DNA of 64,000 bases from Pseudomonas sp. P818 (GCF_000418555.1 NZ_ATKM01000021.1:37013-101012); one strand, 5' to 3'; positions 35,060-43,521 are shown, counted from the first letter of the stretch. A program made the numbers and translations. Notes: a model not told the origin generated them from the letters alone.

Positions 35060-35566
35060 TTACTGGCAGGTCAGACGATAAAGCGCATCTTCCTTGTCGA
35101 TGCGCTTGAGCTGCGCCACCAGAGGCTGCTTCTTCTCGTCCAGCGGCAACAGCTCGGCGGTCGTGCAGTTGAGCAGATGTGCCTGATGCGACACGTGATC
35201 GATGTGCTGCTTCTCGAAGCGATAGAGCATGAACTCGGCCACTTGCGCGTCCGCCACCTGCTCGCGCACGACGCTCTTGCTGTCGAGCACGGTGAACGCG
35301 GTGACCATCGGCACGAAGTAGCTCCACGGGCGCCAGAACACATGGCCCGCCTCGGTCGCAACGACGACCGATTCCGCGGGCTGACGCGCCTGCTGATGCT
35401 CGAACCAGGAGTATTCGTAGAACACCTGATACCCCAGCATCCCCAGACCACCGAACAGAGGCACGATCCACCTCGGCAGCTTGTTGCGCGTCAGTTTGCG
35501 CAGCAGCAGAGCGATACCGGCAGCGCCGAGCCCCGCCACCACGATGGCAAGCAAAGTCCACAACAT
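35060..35566 (-). CDS. Small membrane-anchored protein of unknown function
   Basis: 168 residues with two N-terminal hydrophobic segments (about 3-22 and 33-48) and a mainly polar C-terminal region with FEKQHIDHVSHQAHLLNC. I do not recognise the family. It lies downstream of the symporter's terminator and before trhP, on the same strand. No good ribosome site is seen at the ATG. Confidence 0.65.
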   Translation of the reverse strand: MLWTLLAIVVAGLGAAGIALLLRKLTRNKLPRWIVPLFGGLGMLGYQVFYEYSWFEHQQARQPAESVVVATEAGHVFWRPWSYFVPMVTAFTVLDSKSVVREQVADAQVAEFMLYRFEKQHIDHVSHQAHLLNCTTAELLPLDEKKQPLVAQLKRIDKEDALYRLTCQ

Positions 35567-35589
35567 ATGACTGTTCCCGAAAAAAGAAG

Positions 35590-35608
35590 GGCCTCCAGTG
35601 GAGGCCCA
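35590..35608 (-). terminator. Terminator of the symporter operon
   Basis: GGGCCTCC-AGT-GGAGGCCC; on the minus strand it is followed by TTCTTTTTTC. It lies about 50 bp after the symporter stop. Confidence 0.88.
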
Positions 35609-35657
35609 TCTGTCAGACCCTGGACCATCGTCAGATGGCGTCAGGCCAGGATTATGC

Positions 35658-37427
35658 TCAGTGGCTCAGCGCGGCACCAGCACCTTTGGGGGTACGTACG
35701 CTTTCCACCAGATCCTGGATTTCCTGCGGCGGTTCGGCAGTGACCATCGACACGGCGTAAGCCACGGCGAAGTTGATCAGGGCGCCGACGGAGCCGAAGG
35801 AAGCCGGGGAGATACCCATGAACCACTGGTCCGGGGTATTGGGCAGCATGTTGGTCTCCGGAATGAAGAACCAGCCCAGGTAGGTGAAGATGTACAGCAG
35901 GGTGACCACCAGGCCGGCGACCATACCGCAGATCGCGCCCTTGTCGTTCATGCGCTTGGAGAAGATCCCCATCATCAGCACCGGGAACAGAGTCGCGGCT
36001 GCGATACCGAAGGCCAACGCCACCACCTGCGCCGCGAACCCTGGCGGATTCAGTCCCAGATAGGTCGCCAGCAAGATTGCGCAGGCCATCGATATCCGCG
36101 CCGCCATCATCTCGTTCTTCTCGCTGATCTTCGGATTGATCAGCGTCTTGATCAGGTCATGACTGATCGCCGAAGAAATCGCCAGCAGCAGACCCGCCGC
36201 CGTCGACAGGGCCGCCGCGATGGCACCCGCCGCGATCAGACCGACCACCCAGCCGGGCAGGTTGGCGATCTCCGGGTTGGCCAGAACCAGGATGTCGTTG
36301 TTCACGGTAAGCTCGTTACCGCTCCAACCACGCTCCTGAGCGGTGGCAGCGAAAGCCGGTGCAGCATCGTTGTACATCTGGATGCGGCCGTCACCGTTCT
36401 TGTCTTCCCACTTGATCAGGCCGGTCTGTTCCCAGGTCTTGACCCACTCAGGACGCTCTTCGTAGGACAGGGCCGGGGCCGAAGCACCTTCCGGATAAAT
36501 GGTGGTGACCAGGTTCAGACGCGCCATGGAGGCCACAGCCGGAGCGGTGAGGTAGAGCAGCGCGATGAAGATCAGGGTCCAGCCAGCGGACCAGCGCGCA
36601 TCGGCCACTTTCGGCACGGTGAAGAAGCGGATGATGACGTGCGGCAGACCGGCAGTACCGATCATCAGCGACAGGGTGAACAGCACCATGTTCAGCTTGT
36701 TGTCGACATCGGCGGTGTAGGCCGCGAAGCCCAGCTCACGCACCACTTCATCGAGCTTCTGCAGCAGCGGCACGCCGGACTCGACGTGGTCACCGAACAG
36801 GCCCAGCGGCGGGATCGGGTTACCGGTCAGCTGCAGGGAGATGAAGATGGCCGGAATGGTGTAGGCCACGATCAGCACCACGTACTGCGCGACCTGGGTG
36901 TAGGTGATGCCCTTCATGCCGCCGAATACGGCGTAGGCGAAGACCACGGCCGCCGCGATCCAGATACCGGTGGAGTTGCTCACTTCGAGGAAGCGCGAGA
37001 AGGCAACGCCGGCACCGGCCATCTGACCGATCACGTAGGTCACGGAGATGATCACCAGGCAGATCACCGCAGTCAGGCGTGCACCACGACTGTAGAAGCG
37101 ATCACCGATGAAATCCGGCACGGTGAACTTGCCGAACTTGCGCAGGTAGGGTGCCAGCAGCATCGCCAGCAGCACGTAGCCGCCGGTCCAGCCCATGAGG
37201 AAGGTGGAGTTGGCATAACCGCCGGCGGCAATCAGGCCCGCCATGGAAATGAAGGAGGCTGCGGACATCCAGTCAGCGGCCGTCGCCATGCCGTTGGTGA
37301 CCGGATGCACACCACCGCCAGCGACGTAGAACTCTTTGGTGGAGCCGGCACGCGCCCAGATGGCGATACCGATGTAGAGCGCGAAGGACGCTCCCACGAA
37401 CAACATGTTGATAACGAATTGGCTCAT
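35658..37427 (-). CDS. actP: Sodium:solute symporter large subunit (ActP/VC2705 type)
   Basis: 589 residues with about 13-14 membrane helices of the SSS family. Signatures are AGSTKEFYVAGGGVHPVTNG, ATAADWMSAASFISMAG, GIWIAAAVVFAYAVFGGMKGITYTQ and a hydrophilic insert of ~80 residues containing DKNGDGRI, an EF-hand-like phrase. With a DUF4212 partner it belongs to the two-subunit subtype; acetate (or another monocarboxylate) is the most likely substrate by analogy with PA3234 (inference). The ATG at 37427 has AGGAG nine bases before it; GTG two codons earlier is too close. Six bp after the small subunit. Confidence 0.88.
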   Translation of the reverse strand: MSQFVINMLFVGASFALYIGIAIWARAGSTKEFYVAGGGVHPVTNGMATAADWMSAASFISMAGLIAAGGYANSTFLMGWTGGYVLLAMLLAPYLRKFGKFTVPDFIGDRFYSRGARLTAVICLVIISVTYVIGQMAGAGVAFSRFLEVSNSTGIWIAAAVVFAYAVFGGMKGITYTQVAQYVVLIVAYTIPAIFISLQLTGNPIPPLGLFGDHVESGVPLLQKLDEVVRELGFAAYTADVDNKLNMVLFTLSLMIGTAGLPHVIIRFFTVPKVADARWSAGWTLIFIALLYLTAPAVASMARLNLVTTIYPEGASAPALSYEERPEWVKTWEQTGLIKWEDKNGDGRIQMYNDAAPAFAATAQERGWSGNELTVNNDILVLANPEIANLPGWVVGLIAAGAIAAALSTAAGLLLAISSAISHDLIKTLINPKISEKNEMMAARISMACAILLATYLGLNPPGFAAQVVALAFGIAAATLFPVLMMGIFSKRMNDKGAICGMVAGLVVTLLYIFTYLGWFFIPETNMLPNTPDQWFMGISPASFGSVGALINFAVAYAVSMVTAEPPQEIQDLVESVRTPKGAGAALSH

Positions 37428-37433
37428 GACCAC

Positions 37434-37694
37434 TTACTCCTCAACGCCAAATTCTTTATCGAGTTTGTTCAGTCTCCACGCGTAGTGAAAAATGAGCCCG
37501 ATGAAGAAGAGGATTGAGCCTTGCTGCGCGAACCAGAATCCGAGGTCGGAGCCGCCAACCGAGATTCCCGCGACCATCGGGCGCAGAATCATGGCGAATC
37601 CGTAGGAAACCAGCGCCCAGACAATCAGGCTCCAGGTGATGAGCCGCACGTTGGCCTTCCAGTAGGCCGCGGCATTTGCTTTTTCAGAAGTCAT
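37434..37694 (-). CDS. DUF4212 symporter small subunit
   Basis: 86 residues with two membrane helices (about 17-38 and 52-70) and the conserved phrases AAYWKANVRLI, GFWFAQQGSI and LNKLDKEFGVEE of the DUF4212 family, found directly before SSS-type symporters. It probably assists assembly or activity of the large subunit. GGAGG with a six-base gap precedes the ATG. First gene of the two-gene operon. Confidence 0.92.
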   Translation of the reverse strand: MTSEKANAAAYWKANVRLITWSLIVWALVSYGFAMILRPMVAGISVGGSDLGFWFAQQGSILFFIGLIFHYAWRLNKLDKEFGVEE

Positions 37695-37872
37695 AGACGC
37701 CTCCGGTTATTGTTATTCTGATGCAGCTTCAAGCTAGCAGCAGGCCAGCCAGGACCGACAGATAGACATTGGTATTAGCTGCAGCGCGGTGCCTCCGACA
37801 CTTGTCGGAAACGCTGGAAACTGTAGAAGAAAAACGGCGGCTTCAAAGGTGAACACTGCGACAAGCATGCAT

Positions 37873-37901
37873 TTGATAATGATTATCTAAAACACTAGAA
37901 T
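37873..37901 (+). promoter_or_regulatory. Fur-regulated promoter of the second TonB receptor
   Basis: -35 TTGATA, a 17-base spacer and -10 TAGAAT. The perfect palindrome GATAATGATTATC (37875-37887), a two-hexamer Fur core, overlaps the -35. Iron-bound Fur would block the promoter. The start codon is about 40 bases downstream. Confidence 0.8.
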
Positions 37902-37939
37902 CCCGGGCACTCACCACCCTCGCCTCAAGGATTCACACC

Positions 37940-40072
37940 ATGCGACGCCTGGTCGTACCGCTTCTCGCCCTACCCGCTCTCGCCGGTCACACCGCCTTCG
38001 CCAGCACGGAAAACGACACCCCGCTGGCACTGGAAGAAATGCAGATCACCGCCCCCAGCGAGCGGGCCGACGGCCCGGTGGATGGCTACCGTGCCAGCCG
38101 CTCGGCCAGTGCCACCCGGACCGATACGCCGATTCACGAGATTCCGCAGTCGATCAGCGTGGTGCCGGCGCAGGTGGTGCAGGACATTGGCGCGGTGCGC
38201 CTGGAAGATGCGCTCGACTACGCCGGCGGCGTGGAGCGCGGCAACAACTTCGGCGGCCAGGGCCTGACCGAATTCCTCATCCGCGGCTTCAACAGCCAGG
38301 AGTTCTACCGCAACGGTTTCGCCGTCAACCGTGGCTATCCGAACATGCCCGACGCCAGCACCATCGAGCGTATCGAAGTGCTGCGCGGCCCGGCGGCCAT
38401 GCTCTACGGCCGCAGCGATCCTGGCGGCACCTTCAACATCGTCAGCAAACAACCGCAGGCCGAGCGCCGCACCGTGCTGGGCAGCCAGGTCAACAGCGAA
38501 GGTCTGCGCCGCGGCACGCTGGACACCACTGGTGCGCTGGACGAACAGGCCGCCTTCACCTACCGCCTGAACCTGGTGGCCGAGGGCGGCGACAGCTTCC
38601 GCGATGACGTCGAGAGCGAGCGCTACAACGTCGCCCCGGTGCTGCGCTGGCAGCTCAACGAGGACACCTCTGTCACCCTCGAAGGCGACTATCTGCACAA
38701 CCGCCACCCGCTCGACCGTGGCGTTACCCGCTACTCCAACCAGAACGGCAAGCTGCCGCGCGACCGCTTCCTCGGCGAGGAATCCGCCGGCAAGCTGACC
38801 AATGAAAACGCCAGCACCCAGTTGCGCATCGAACACCTGCTCAACGAAAGCTGGACCCTTCGCGGCGGCGTGCAGTACCTCGATGGCGAGATCTACGGCG
38901 GCGCCGTGGAGAACAACAGCAACGCCTACACCGGCTTGCCTGCAGGCTCGACGACCATCGGACGCAACTACAACGAGCGCTGGCTGAACTGGAACGACGT
39001 CAACGCGCAGGCCAACGCCGAAGGCAACTTCGACCTCGGCGGCTTCGCCCATACCCTGCTGGTGGGTGTGGAGTACGACAAGTTCAACTACAACTCGCTG
39101 ATCATCCGTTCGCCGGGCGGCGGCGCTTACCCCATCGACCTGTACAATCCGGTACACGGTCAGCCGCTGCCGGCGCTGACCCGCACCACCACGCACGACG
39201 CCGAGACGCTGGAGTCCTACGCCTTCTACGTGCAGGATCAGATCGCCCTGACCGAGCGCCTCAAGGCGCAGCTAGGTGCGCGCATCGAGCGCTTCGAGCA
39301 GGGCTATGACGACAAGCTCAACGCTGGCGGCAGCTGGGATCAGGCGCACAACGCTGTCTCGCCGCGCTTCGGCCTGATCTACGACCTCACCGACGAGCTG
39401 GCGGTATTCGCCAACACCTCGCGTTCGTTCAAACCCAATCGGGGCGCAGACCGACTGGGCAATGCCTTCGACCCGGAAGAAGGCATCGCCCACGAAGTCG
39501 GCATCAAGTACGACATGGCCGACCGCGACCTGAGCCTGACCGCGGCGGCGTTCCATATCGTCAAGGAAAACGTGCTGACCAGCGACCCGCTGGATACCAC
39601 GCGCAGCATCGCCGCCGGCGAAGTGCGCAGCCGCGGCTTCGATATCAACCTGGCCGGCAACATCACCCCGCAATGGCGGGTGATCGGCGGCTACGCCTAT
39701 GTCGACGCCGAAGTCACCGAAAGCACCAGCGCCACCATGCCAGTGGGCTCGCGCCTGGCCAACGTGCCGCGGCACAGCTTCAACCTGCTCGACACCTACG
39801 AGTTCGACAGCGGCGCACTGGCCGGCCTGGGCCTGGGCGTGGGTGTGAAATACGTCAGCGAACGTCAGGGCCAGACCAGCAACAACACCTTCGACATGGA
39901 CGGCTATAGCGTGGTCGACCTGCTGGCCTACTACCCGCTGACCGAGAACGTGCGCCTGAACCTCAACCTGAACAACGTGTTCGACAAGCACTATGAAGAG
40001 CGCGCCTGGAACGTCTGGGCCTACCCGGGCGAGCCGCGCACGCTGCAGGCGGGGATTTCCGTCAGCCTGTAA
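37940..40072 (+). CDS. TonB-dependent siderophore receptor
   Basis: 710 residues. Signal peptide (MRRLVVPLLALPALAG...FA), then EEMQITAPSER near the TonB box, plug motifs IPQSISVVPAQVVQDIG, FLIRGFNSQEFYRNG and IERIEVLRGPAAMLYGRSDPGGTFNIVSKQP (in parts), and a barrel ending SVSL. There is no STN domain, so it does not signal to a sigma factor. It resembles ferrichrome/hydroxamate-type receptors (FhuA/FiuA-like), ligand not provable. AAGGA precedes the ATG. Controlled by the Fur box upstream. Confidence 0.92.
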   Translation: MRRLVVPLLALPALAGHTAFASTENDTPLALEEMQITAPSERADGPVDGYRASRSASATRTDTPIHEIPQSISVVPAQVVQDIGAVRLEDALDYAGGVERGNNFGGQGLTEFLIRGFNSQEFYRNGFAVNRGYPNMPDASTIERIEVLRGPAAMLYGRSDPGGTFNIVSKQPQAERRTVLGSQVNSEGLRRGTLDTTGALDEQAAFTYRLNLVAEGGDSFRDDVESERYNVAPVLRWQLNEDTSVTLEGDYLHNRHPLDRGVTRYSNQNGKLPRDRFLGEESAGKLTNENASTQLRIEHLLNESWTLRGGVQYLDGEIYGGAVENNSNAYTGLPAGSTTIGRNYNERWLNWNDVNAQANAEGNFDLGGFAHTLLVGVEYDKFNYNSLIIRSPGGGAYPIDLYNPVHGQPLPALTRTTTHDAETLESYAFYVQDQIALTERLKAQLGARIERFEQGYDDKLNAGGSWDQAHNAVSPRFGLIYDLTDELAVFANTSRSFKPNRGADRLGNAFDPEEGIAHEVGIKYDMADRDLSLTAAAFHIVKENVLTSDPLDTTRSIAAGEVRSRGFDINLAGNITPQWRVIGGYAYVDAEVTESTSATMPVGSRLANVPRHSFNLLDTYEFDSGALAGLGLGVGVKYVSERQGQTSNNTFDMDGYSVVDLLAYYPLTENVRLNLNLNNVFDKHYEERAWNVWAYPGEPRTLQAGISVSL

Positions 40073-40115
40073 AGCCAAGCGCCGGGTGAACGCGGTTCAC
40101 CTGGCTTGCCACCCC

Positions 40116-40140
40116 GTAGCCCGGATTGCATCCGGGCTAC
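40116..40140. repeat. Short GTAGCCCGGAT palindrome
   Basis: GTAGCCCGGATTGCATCCGGGCTAC is a near-perfect 25-base palindrome between convergent genes, the compact form of the 18009-18058 repeat. It may serve as terminator for both genes. Confidence 0.75.
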
Positions 40141-40146
40141 GTGCCT

Positions 40147-40935
40147 TCAGAGCGGGTCGGAGACCAGCTCGATTGGCAGCAGATAGCGTTCGTCGCCGTA
40201 TTCAAGACGAAACTGATCGGAGCGGGGTTCGTCCTCGAGCGTCCGGCATTCGCCATCGACCGTCACCATGCGCCTGCCAGTATGAGTACGCTTGAAAAGC
40301 AGGTCGCGGTAACCATCTCGGCCAACCTTGCCCGTGACGATGAGTACGCCCTTGGCCTCGCCAAACGAGGCAATGCAATCGTCGTCTCGTTCACCGCCAA
40401 AGCTCTCCACCACCAGCGCCCCCATCAATGAACGCAACCCTTGCTCGTGCAACTCGTAAAGTGTGAGCTCGACTTCCGCGAAGGGATTCATGCGCGAACC
40501 GTTGCGGCGACTGATGCGAACGCCAAAGGCGAGGTCATCTCCACGCAGGCGATAAGGCGCGGTGTCCAGGGCCAGCCTGTCTACATAGATCGCATCCCAA
40601 TCCAGCTGGTTTGGCTCGATCAGGCGTGCCAAGAAGGTTTGTCTGGCGTTATCCAGCACCAGCACTTCAAGATCCGCCTCGCCATGATCGTCGTGCTCCG
40701 CACGCACCAGCGGCAGCGCGATCAGGGTCAGCCCAGGCCGCGCCGGCCAAAGCTTGCAGACACCTCGCGCGACATCCACCCGGTAATGCCCGCGTTCGTC
40801 CTTCAGTGCCTGGCCGGCCGCATGGCCCGGGTGGGCCATCTCGATCCAGCTCGGCAGTTGCTGCCGGCAATCATCGGCCTGCGCCAGACTCGCCAGCAGT
40901 AACCCACCAAGGGCAATGAGCAGTCTCTTGTTCAT
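40147..40935 (-). CDS. Secreted protein of unknown function
   Basis: 262 residues with a clear signal peptide (MNKRLLIALGGLLLASLAQA, cleaved before DDCR). Mature part contains four cysteines (DDCRQQL, GVCKLW, DDDCIAS, DGECRTL), likely two disulfides, and beta-rich text. I do not recognise a family. The ATG at 40935 was chosen for the signal peptide; a TTG seven codons upstream is in frame but would bury it. It stands alone between the TonB receptor and the creD locus. Confidence 0.7.
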   Translation of the reverse strand: MNKRLLIALGGLLLASLAQADDCRQQLPSWIEMAHPGHAAGQALKDERGHYRVDVARGVCKLWPARPGLTLIALPLVRAEHDDHGEADLEVLVLDNARQTFLARLIEPNQLDWDAIYVDRLALDTAPYRLRGDDLAFGVRISRRNGSRMNPFAEVELTLYELHEQGLRSLMGALVVESFGGERDDDCIASFGEAKGVLIVTGKVGRDGYRDLLFKRTHTGRRMVTVDGECRTLEDEPRSDQFRLEYGDERYLLPIELVSDPL

Positions 40936-41079
40936 CCGTGAAGCACTCCCGTTCAACGTGCCGCGAGTCTACGCCGCTGCCCATCTGCTGCCCATGATGG
41001 GCATCGCGAAACAGCCAGGCGATACGCAGCGCCAGCAGATGCCCGGCACGTGCATCCTCGCGCAAACCGATATGCCCGC

Positions 41080-41382
41080 TCATGCCCGATACCACAGGCG
41101 CATGAAGCCCAGCGCCAGCAGCAGGCCGACCTGGCCCAACGCCGCGCACAACGACAGAAACGAACGCAGCATGCTATTGCTCGCCGCGTCCTGGATACCG
41201 GTCAGGGCACTCCAGAAGCCCTCCGGCAGCACCATCAGGCTCAGGCTGGCCAGCGGCTTGCCGGTCAGCAGCAGGCCGTCGATCAGATTGAACCAGCCGC
41301 AGAACATCAGACCGATGAGGATCATCACCGCCACCACCAGACCGAGCCCAAGGCAGGCGGAAAATTGCATGAGAAGACGCAT
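41080..41382 (-). CDS. Small membrane protein downstream of creD
   Basis: 100 residues with three hydrophobic segments (about 5-27, 35-50 and 72-95). The ATG at 41382 has AAGG about ten bases upstream. It follows creD on the same strand after 54 bp that contain a terminator, so read-through or a separate promoter would be needed. A comparable small gene lies next to creD in P. aeruginosa (memory). Function unknown. Confidence 0.7.
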   Translation of the reverse strand: MRLLMQFSACLGLGLVVAVMILIGLMFCGWFNLIDGLLLTGKPLASLSLMVLPEGFWSALTGIQDAASNSMLRSFLSLCAALGQVGLLLALGFMRLWYRA

Positions 41383-41404
41383 AGGGATCACCTTCGACAA
41401 AAAG

Positions 41405-41428
41405 GGCGCGGCCTGCACTGACCGCGCC
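41405..41428 (-). terminator. Terminator of creD
   Basis: On the minus strand GGCGCGG-N10-CCGCGCC followed by CTTTTTG, nine bp after the creD stop. Confidence 0.8.
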
Positions 41429-41436
41429 GAACAGAT

Positions 41437-42780
41437 TCAGGCTTGCGCAGCGCTGCGACCTACGCCGTACCAGTCCAGTTTGCGGGTCAGCACCATCACG
41501 CTGCCGAGCACGCCGAACACCAGCAGAGAGCCCATCAGCAGGGCGTAGTCCTCGGCGTTGAGCAGGCCGTAGAGCATGGCGTACAGAGCGGCCAGCAGGC
41601 TGCCGAAGCCCAACCCGCGCCGCCAGCTGTGCAGCACGAAACTGACATAGAAGCCGATCAGACTGACGCAGGCGCTGGCAGACAGACCGTAGGCCAGGGC
41701 GAAGTCCAGATGCTCGGAGAGCGACAGCAGCAGCAGGTAGAACAGCGCCAGCGACAGGCCCACCAGGGCGTATTGCACCGGGTGTACGGCCAGGCGCTTG
41801 AGCACCTCGAAGAGGAAGAAGGTGGCGAAGGTCAGGGCGATGAACAGCAGCGCATACTTGATCGCGCGGTCGGTCTTCAGATACTGATCCACGGGATCGA
41901 CGAAGCTGACCCCGAAGCTGCGGCCGAACAGCCCCTGGCAACGCTCGCTGCCCACGCAGTCACGCAGTGCCTCTTCCAGATTGGTGGCGAAGAAGCTGGT
42001 CTGCCACTCGGCGGTGAAGCCCTTGGCACTGATCTCCCGACGGCTCGGCAGGTATTCACCGACGAAGCTCGGGTGCGGCCAGTCGGAGGTCAAGTTGACC
42101 CGGCTGTCGCGCCCGACCGGTACCACCGAGAGTTGCTCGGTGCCCTGCAGTTTCAGATCGAAGGCGAACTCGAGCGTCTGCCCACCCTGCGCATCCAGAG
42201 CCGGGAGCGGCGCATGCACGCCGGCACCGAAATTATCGTCACCCGTGCCCGGTGCGAAACTCAGGGTCTGGCCATTCAGGCGCAGTTGCAGGTCGTTGCT
42301 GATACCACGGATATCGCTGATGCCGACCGAGAGGAAGGGTTTCTCGAAGCGGTAGAAGCCCAGGTCGTCGCCCAGCCCGAGGCGCGCCGGCAGACGAAAT
42401 TGACCGCTGACCTGGCTGTCGCTGCGGTACAGACGCGCTTCATAGATGCCACGGGCACGCAGCTCGGTGCCGACCTGCCCTTCGAGCACGAAACGCTCCG
42501 GCAGGAAATACAGACGGCCGCGGCGCTGGCGCTCCTCGCTATAGCGCTCGCCAGTCTTTTCGTTGGTTTTCCACTCATGCGTGGTCTTGACGTAAGGCAA
42601 CACCAGAATCGGCCCGGTAATCTGCTGGCGGTAGCTGGAACTGCGGGCGATGTCCTGCAGCACCTGATGGCGCAGGCCCTGACGTTCGTCGACCAGGCCA
42701 TCGATCATCAACAGGGGAATCATCAGAAGCAGGATCAGCAGGGCGATGGCGCCCAGCTTGAAGCCCAGGGAACGGGTCAT
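41437..42780 (-). CDS. creD: Inner-membrane protein CreD
   Basis: 447 residues. One N-terminal helix (LGAIALLILLLMIPLLMI), a large periplasmic region, and about five helices in the C-terminal third, the standard CreD layout (YRQQITGPILVLPYV; the RAIKYALLFIALTF region). creD is the main target of the CreBC (BlrAB) two-component system, is induced by beta-lactams that inhibit PBP4, and affects envelope integrity and biofilm. The ATG at 42780 begins MTRSLGFKLG; a 47-residue extension is not coding-like. Separated by about 6 kb from creBC here. A triple CreB-like repeat lies 74 bp upstream. Confidence 0.93.
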   Translation of the reverse strand: MTRSLGFKLGAIALLILLLMIPLLMIDGLVDERQGLRHQVLQDIARSSSYRQQITGPILVLPYVKTTHEWKTNEKTGERYSEERQRRGRLYFLPERFVLEGQVGTELRARGIYEARLYRSDSQVSGQFRLPARLGLGDDLGFYRFEKPFLSVGISDIRGISNDLQLRLNGQTLSFAPGTGDDNFGAGVHAPLPALDAQGGQTLEFAFDLKLQGTEQLSVVPVGRDSRVNLTSDWPHPSFVGEYLPSRREISAKGFTAEWQTSFFATNLEEALRDCVGSERCQGLFGRSFGVSFVDPVDQYLKTDRAIKYALLFIALTFATFFLFEVLKRLAVHPVQYALVGLSLALFYLLLLSLSEHLDFALAYGLSASACVSLIGFYVSFVLHSWRRGLGFGSLLAALYAMLYGLLNAEDYALLMGSLLVFGVLGSVMVLTRKLDWYGVGRSAAQA

Positions 42781-42853
42781 AGTACGGCTCTCCGTAGCGA
42801 GTGAAGGTACGGCAGAGTCTGGGCAAGGGCGGTGGGAGGCGTATGGGGTGAGC

Positions 42854-42880
42854 GTGGAGATTGTGTGGAGACTATGTGAA
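42854..42880 (-). promoter_or_regulatory. Triple CreB-box-like direct repeat before creD
   Basis: Minus strand: TTCAC-N6-TCCAC-N6-TCCAC, three pentamers with an exact 11-base period. The cre tag is TTCAC-N6-TTCAC; two of the three copies differ by one base. The distance to the creD start (74 bp) suits an activator site. Confidence 0.6.
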
Positions 42881-42884
42881 CGAG

Positions 42885-42911
42885 AAAGGGCGCCGATTCG
42901 GGGCGCCCTTT
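42885..42911 (-). terminator. Terminator of the repeat-protein gene
   Basis: AAAGGGCGCC-GATTCG-GGGCGCCCTTT; on the minus strand it ends in CTTTCTCG. It lies ~50 bp after the stop and five bp upstream of the CreB-like repeats, shielding creD from read-through. Confidence 0.8.
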
Positions 42912-42959
42912 CTAACTGCAATGCGGCATACGACTGCTCCCGCGTGATGGATGACCGAA

Positions 42960-43388
42960 TCAGCTGATACGGCTGGCCCCCACGCGGTCGGCGCCATCTT
43001 CGGCTACACGGTTCGAGCCAACGCGATCTGCGCCATCTTCGGCTACACGAAAGCGCTCCAACGTACGCTCGGCACCACCTTCGGCCACACGGTTCGGGCC
43101 AACGCGATCTGCACCATCTTCGGCTACGCGGAAACGCTCCAGAGTGCGCTCGGCACCGCCTTCAGCGACACGGTTCGGGCCAACGCGATCTGCGCCATCT
43201 TCGGCTACGCGGAAACGCTCCAGAGTACGCTCGGCACCGCCTTCGGCGACACGATTGTTGCCTACGCGGTCAGCACCATCTTCGGCCACAACCGGAGCAG
43301 CGGACTGTTGCGCGGAGATCTGCGGCAGGGCAAATACGCTGGCAGACAGCGTGGCGATAACGAGGCTGGCGAGGATTTGCTTTTTCAT
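42960..43388 (-). CDS. Secreted protein made of alternating 13/14-residue repeats
   Basis: 142 residues. Signal peptide MKKQILASLVIATLSASVFA, likely cut after FA. From residue 34 the protein is only repeats: unit A (13 residues, VAEDGADRVGPNR) and unit B (14 residues, VAEGGAERTLERFR) in order A-B-A-B-A-B-A-A, then IS. A and B share VAExGAxR, so both come from one ancestral unit. Every unit ends in arginine, and acidic and basic residues nearly balance. GAAGGAG lies seven bases before the ATG. It has its own terminator and is divergent from the FAN1 gene. I recall similar repeat proteins of pseudomonads being labelled 'phage infection protein', but cannot verify this; function unknown. Confidence 0.85.
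   Translation of the reverse strand: MKKQILASLVIATLSASVFALPQISAQQSAAPVVAEDGADRVGNNRVAEGGAERTLERFRVAEDGADRVGPNRVAEGGAERTLERFRVAEDGADRVGPNRVAEGGAERTLERFRVAEDGADRVGSNRVAEDGADRVGASRIS
42969..43289 (-). repeat. 81-bp tandem repeats inside the secreted protein gene
   Basis: Three consecutive A+B units of 27 codons (81 bp) followed by two A units. The DNA copies are nearly identical, with changes mostly at single bases, so the array expanded recently or is kept homogeneous by recombination; copy-number variation between strains is likely. Confidence 0.85.
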
Positions 43389-43493
43389 GTTCGTTCTCCT
43401 TCAGAGAGGGGGTGAGTAACTGGCTACGGTTGTCATGTTACGCACGCCCCGGAACGGCAAAAGGCACATCTCGGGATAGTGAAAATCGATGCC

Positions 43494-43521
43494 ATCGATA
43501 CCTGAAAAAAGGTTTATCGAT
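43494..43521. promoter_or_regulatory. Inverted repeat upstream of the FAN1 gene
   Basis: ATCGATACCT-GAAAAA-AGGTTTATCGAT, an imperfect palindrome in the 199-bp gap between the divergent repeat-protein and FAN1 genes. It could be an operator or a hairpin; no LexA box (CTG-N10-CAG) was found. Confidence 0.35.

Noticed and set aside
37695..37939. Sigma-54 promoter for the symporter operon (GGCAC...GC)
   Set aside because: The GG to GC spacing is one base short of the required ten and the rest of the consensus is poor.
42969..43289. Tandem repeats considered as a CRISPR array
   Set aside because: The 81-bp units are coding, contiguous without variable spacers and in frame; no cas genes nearby.
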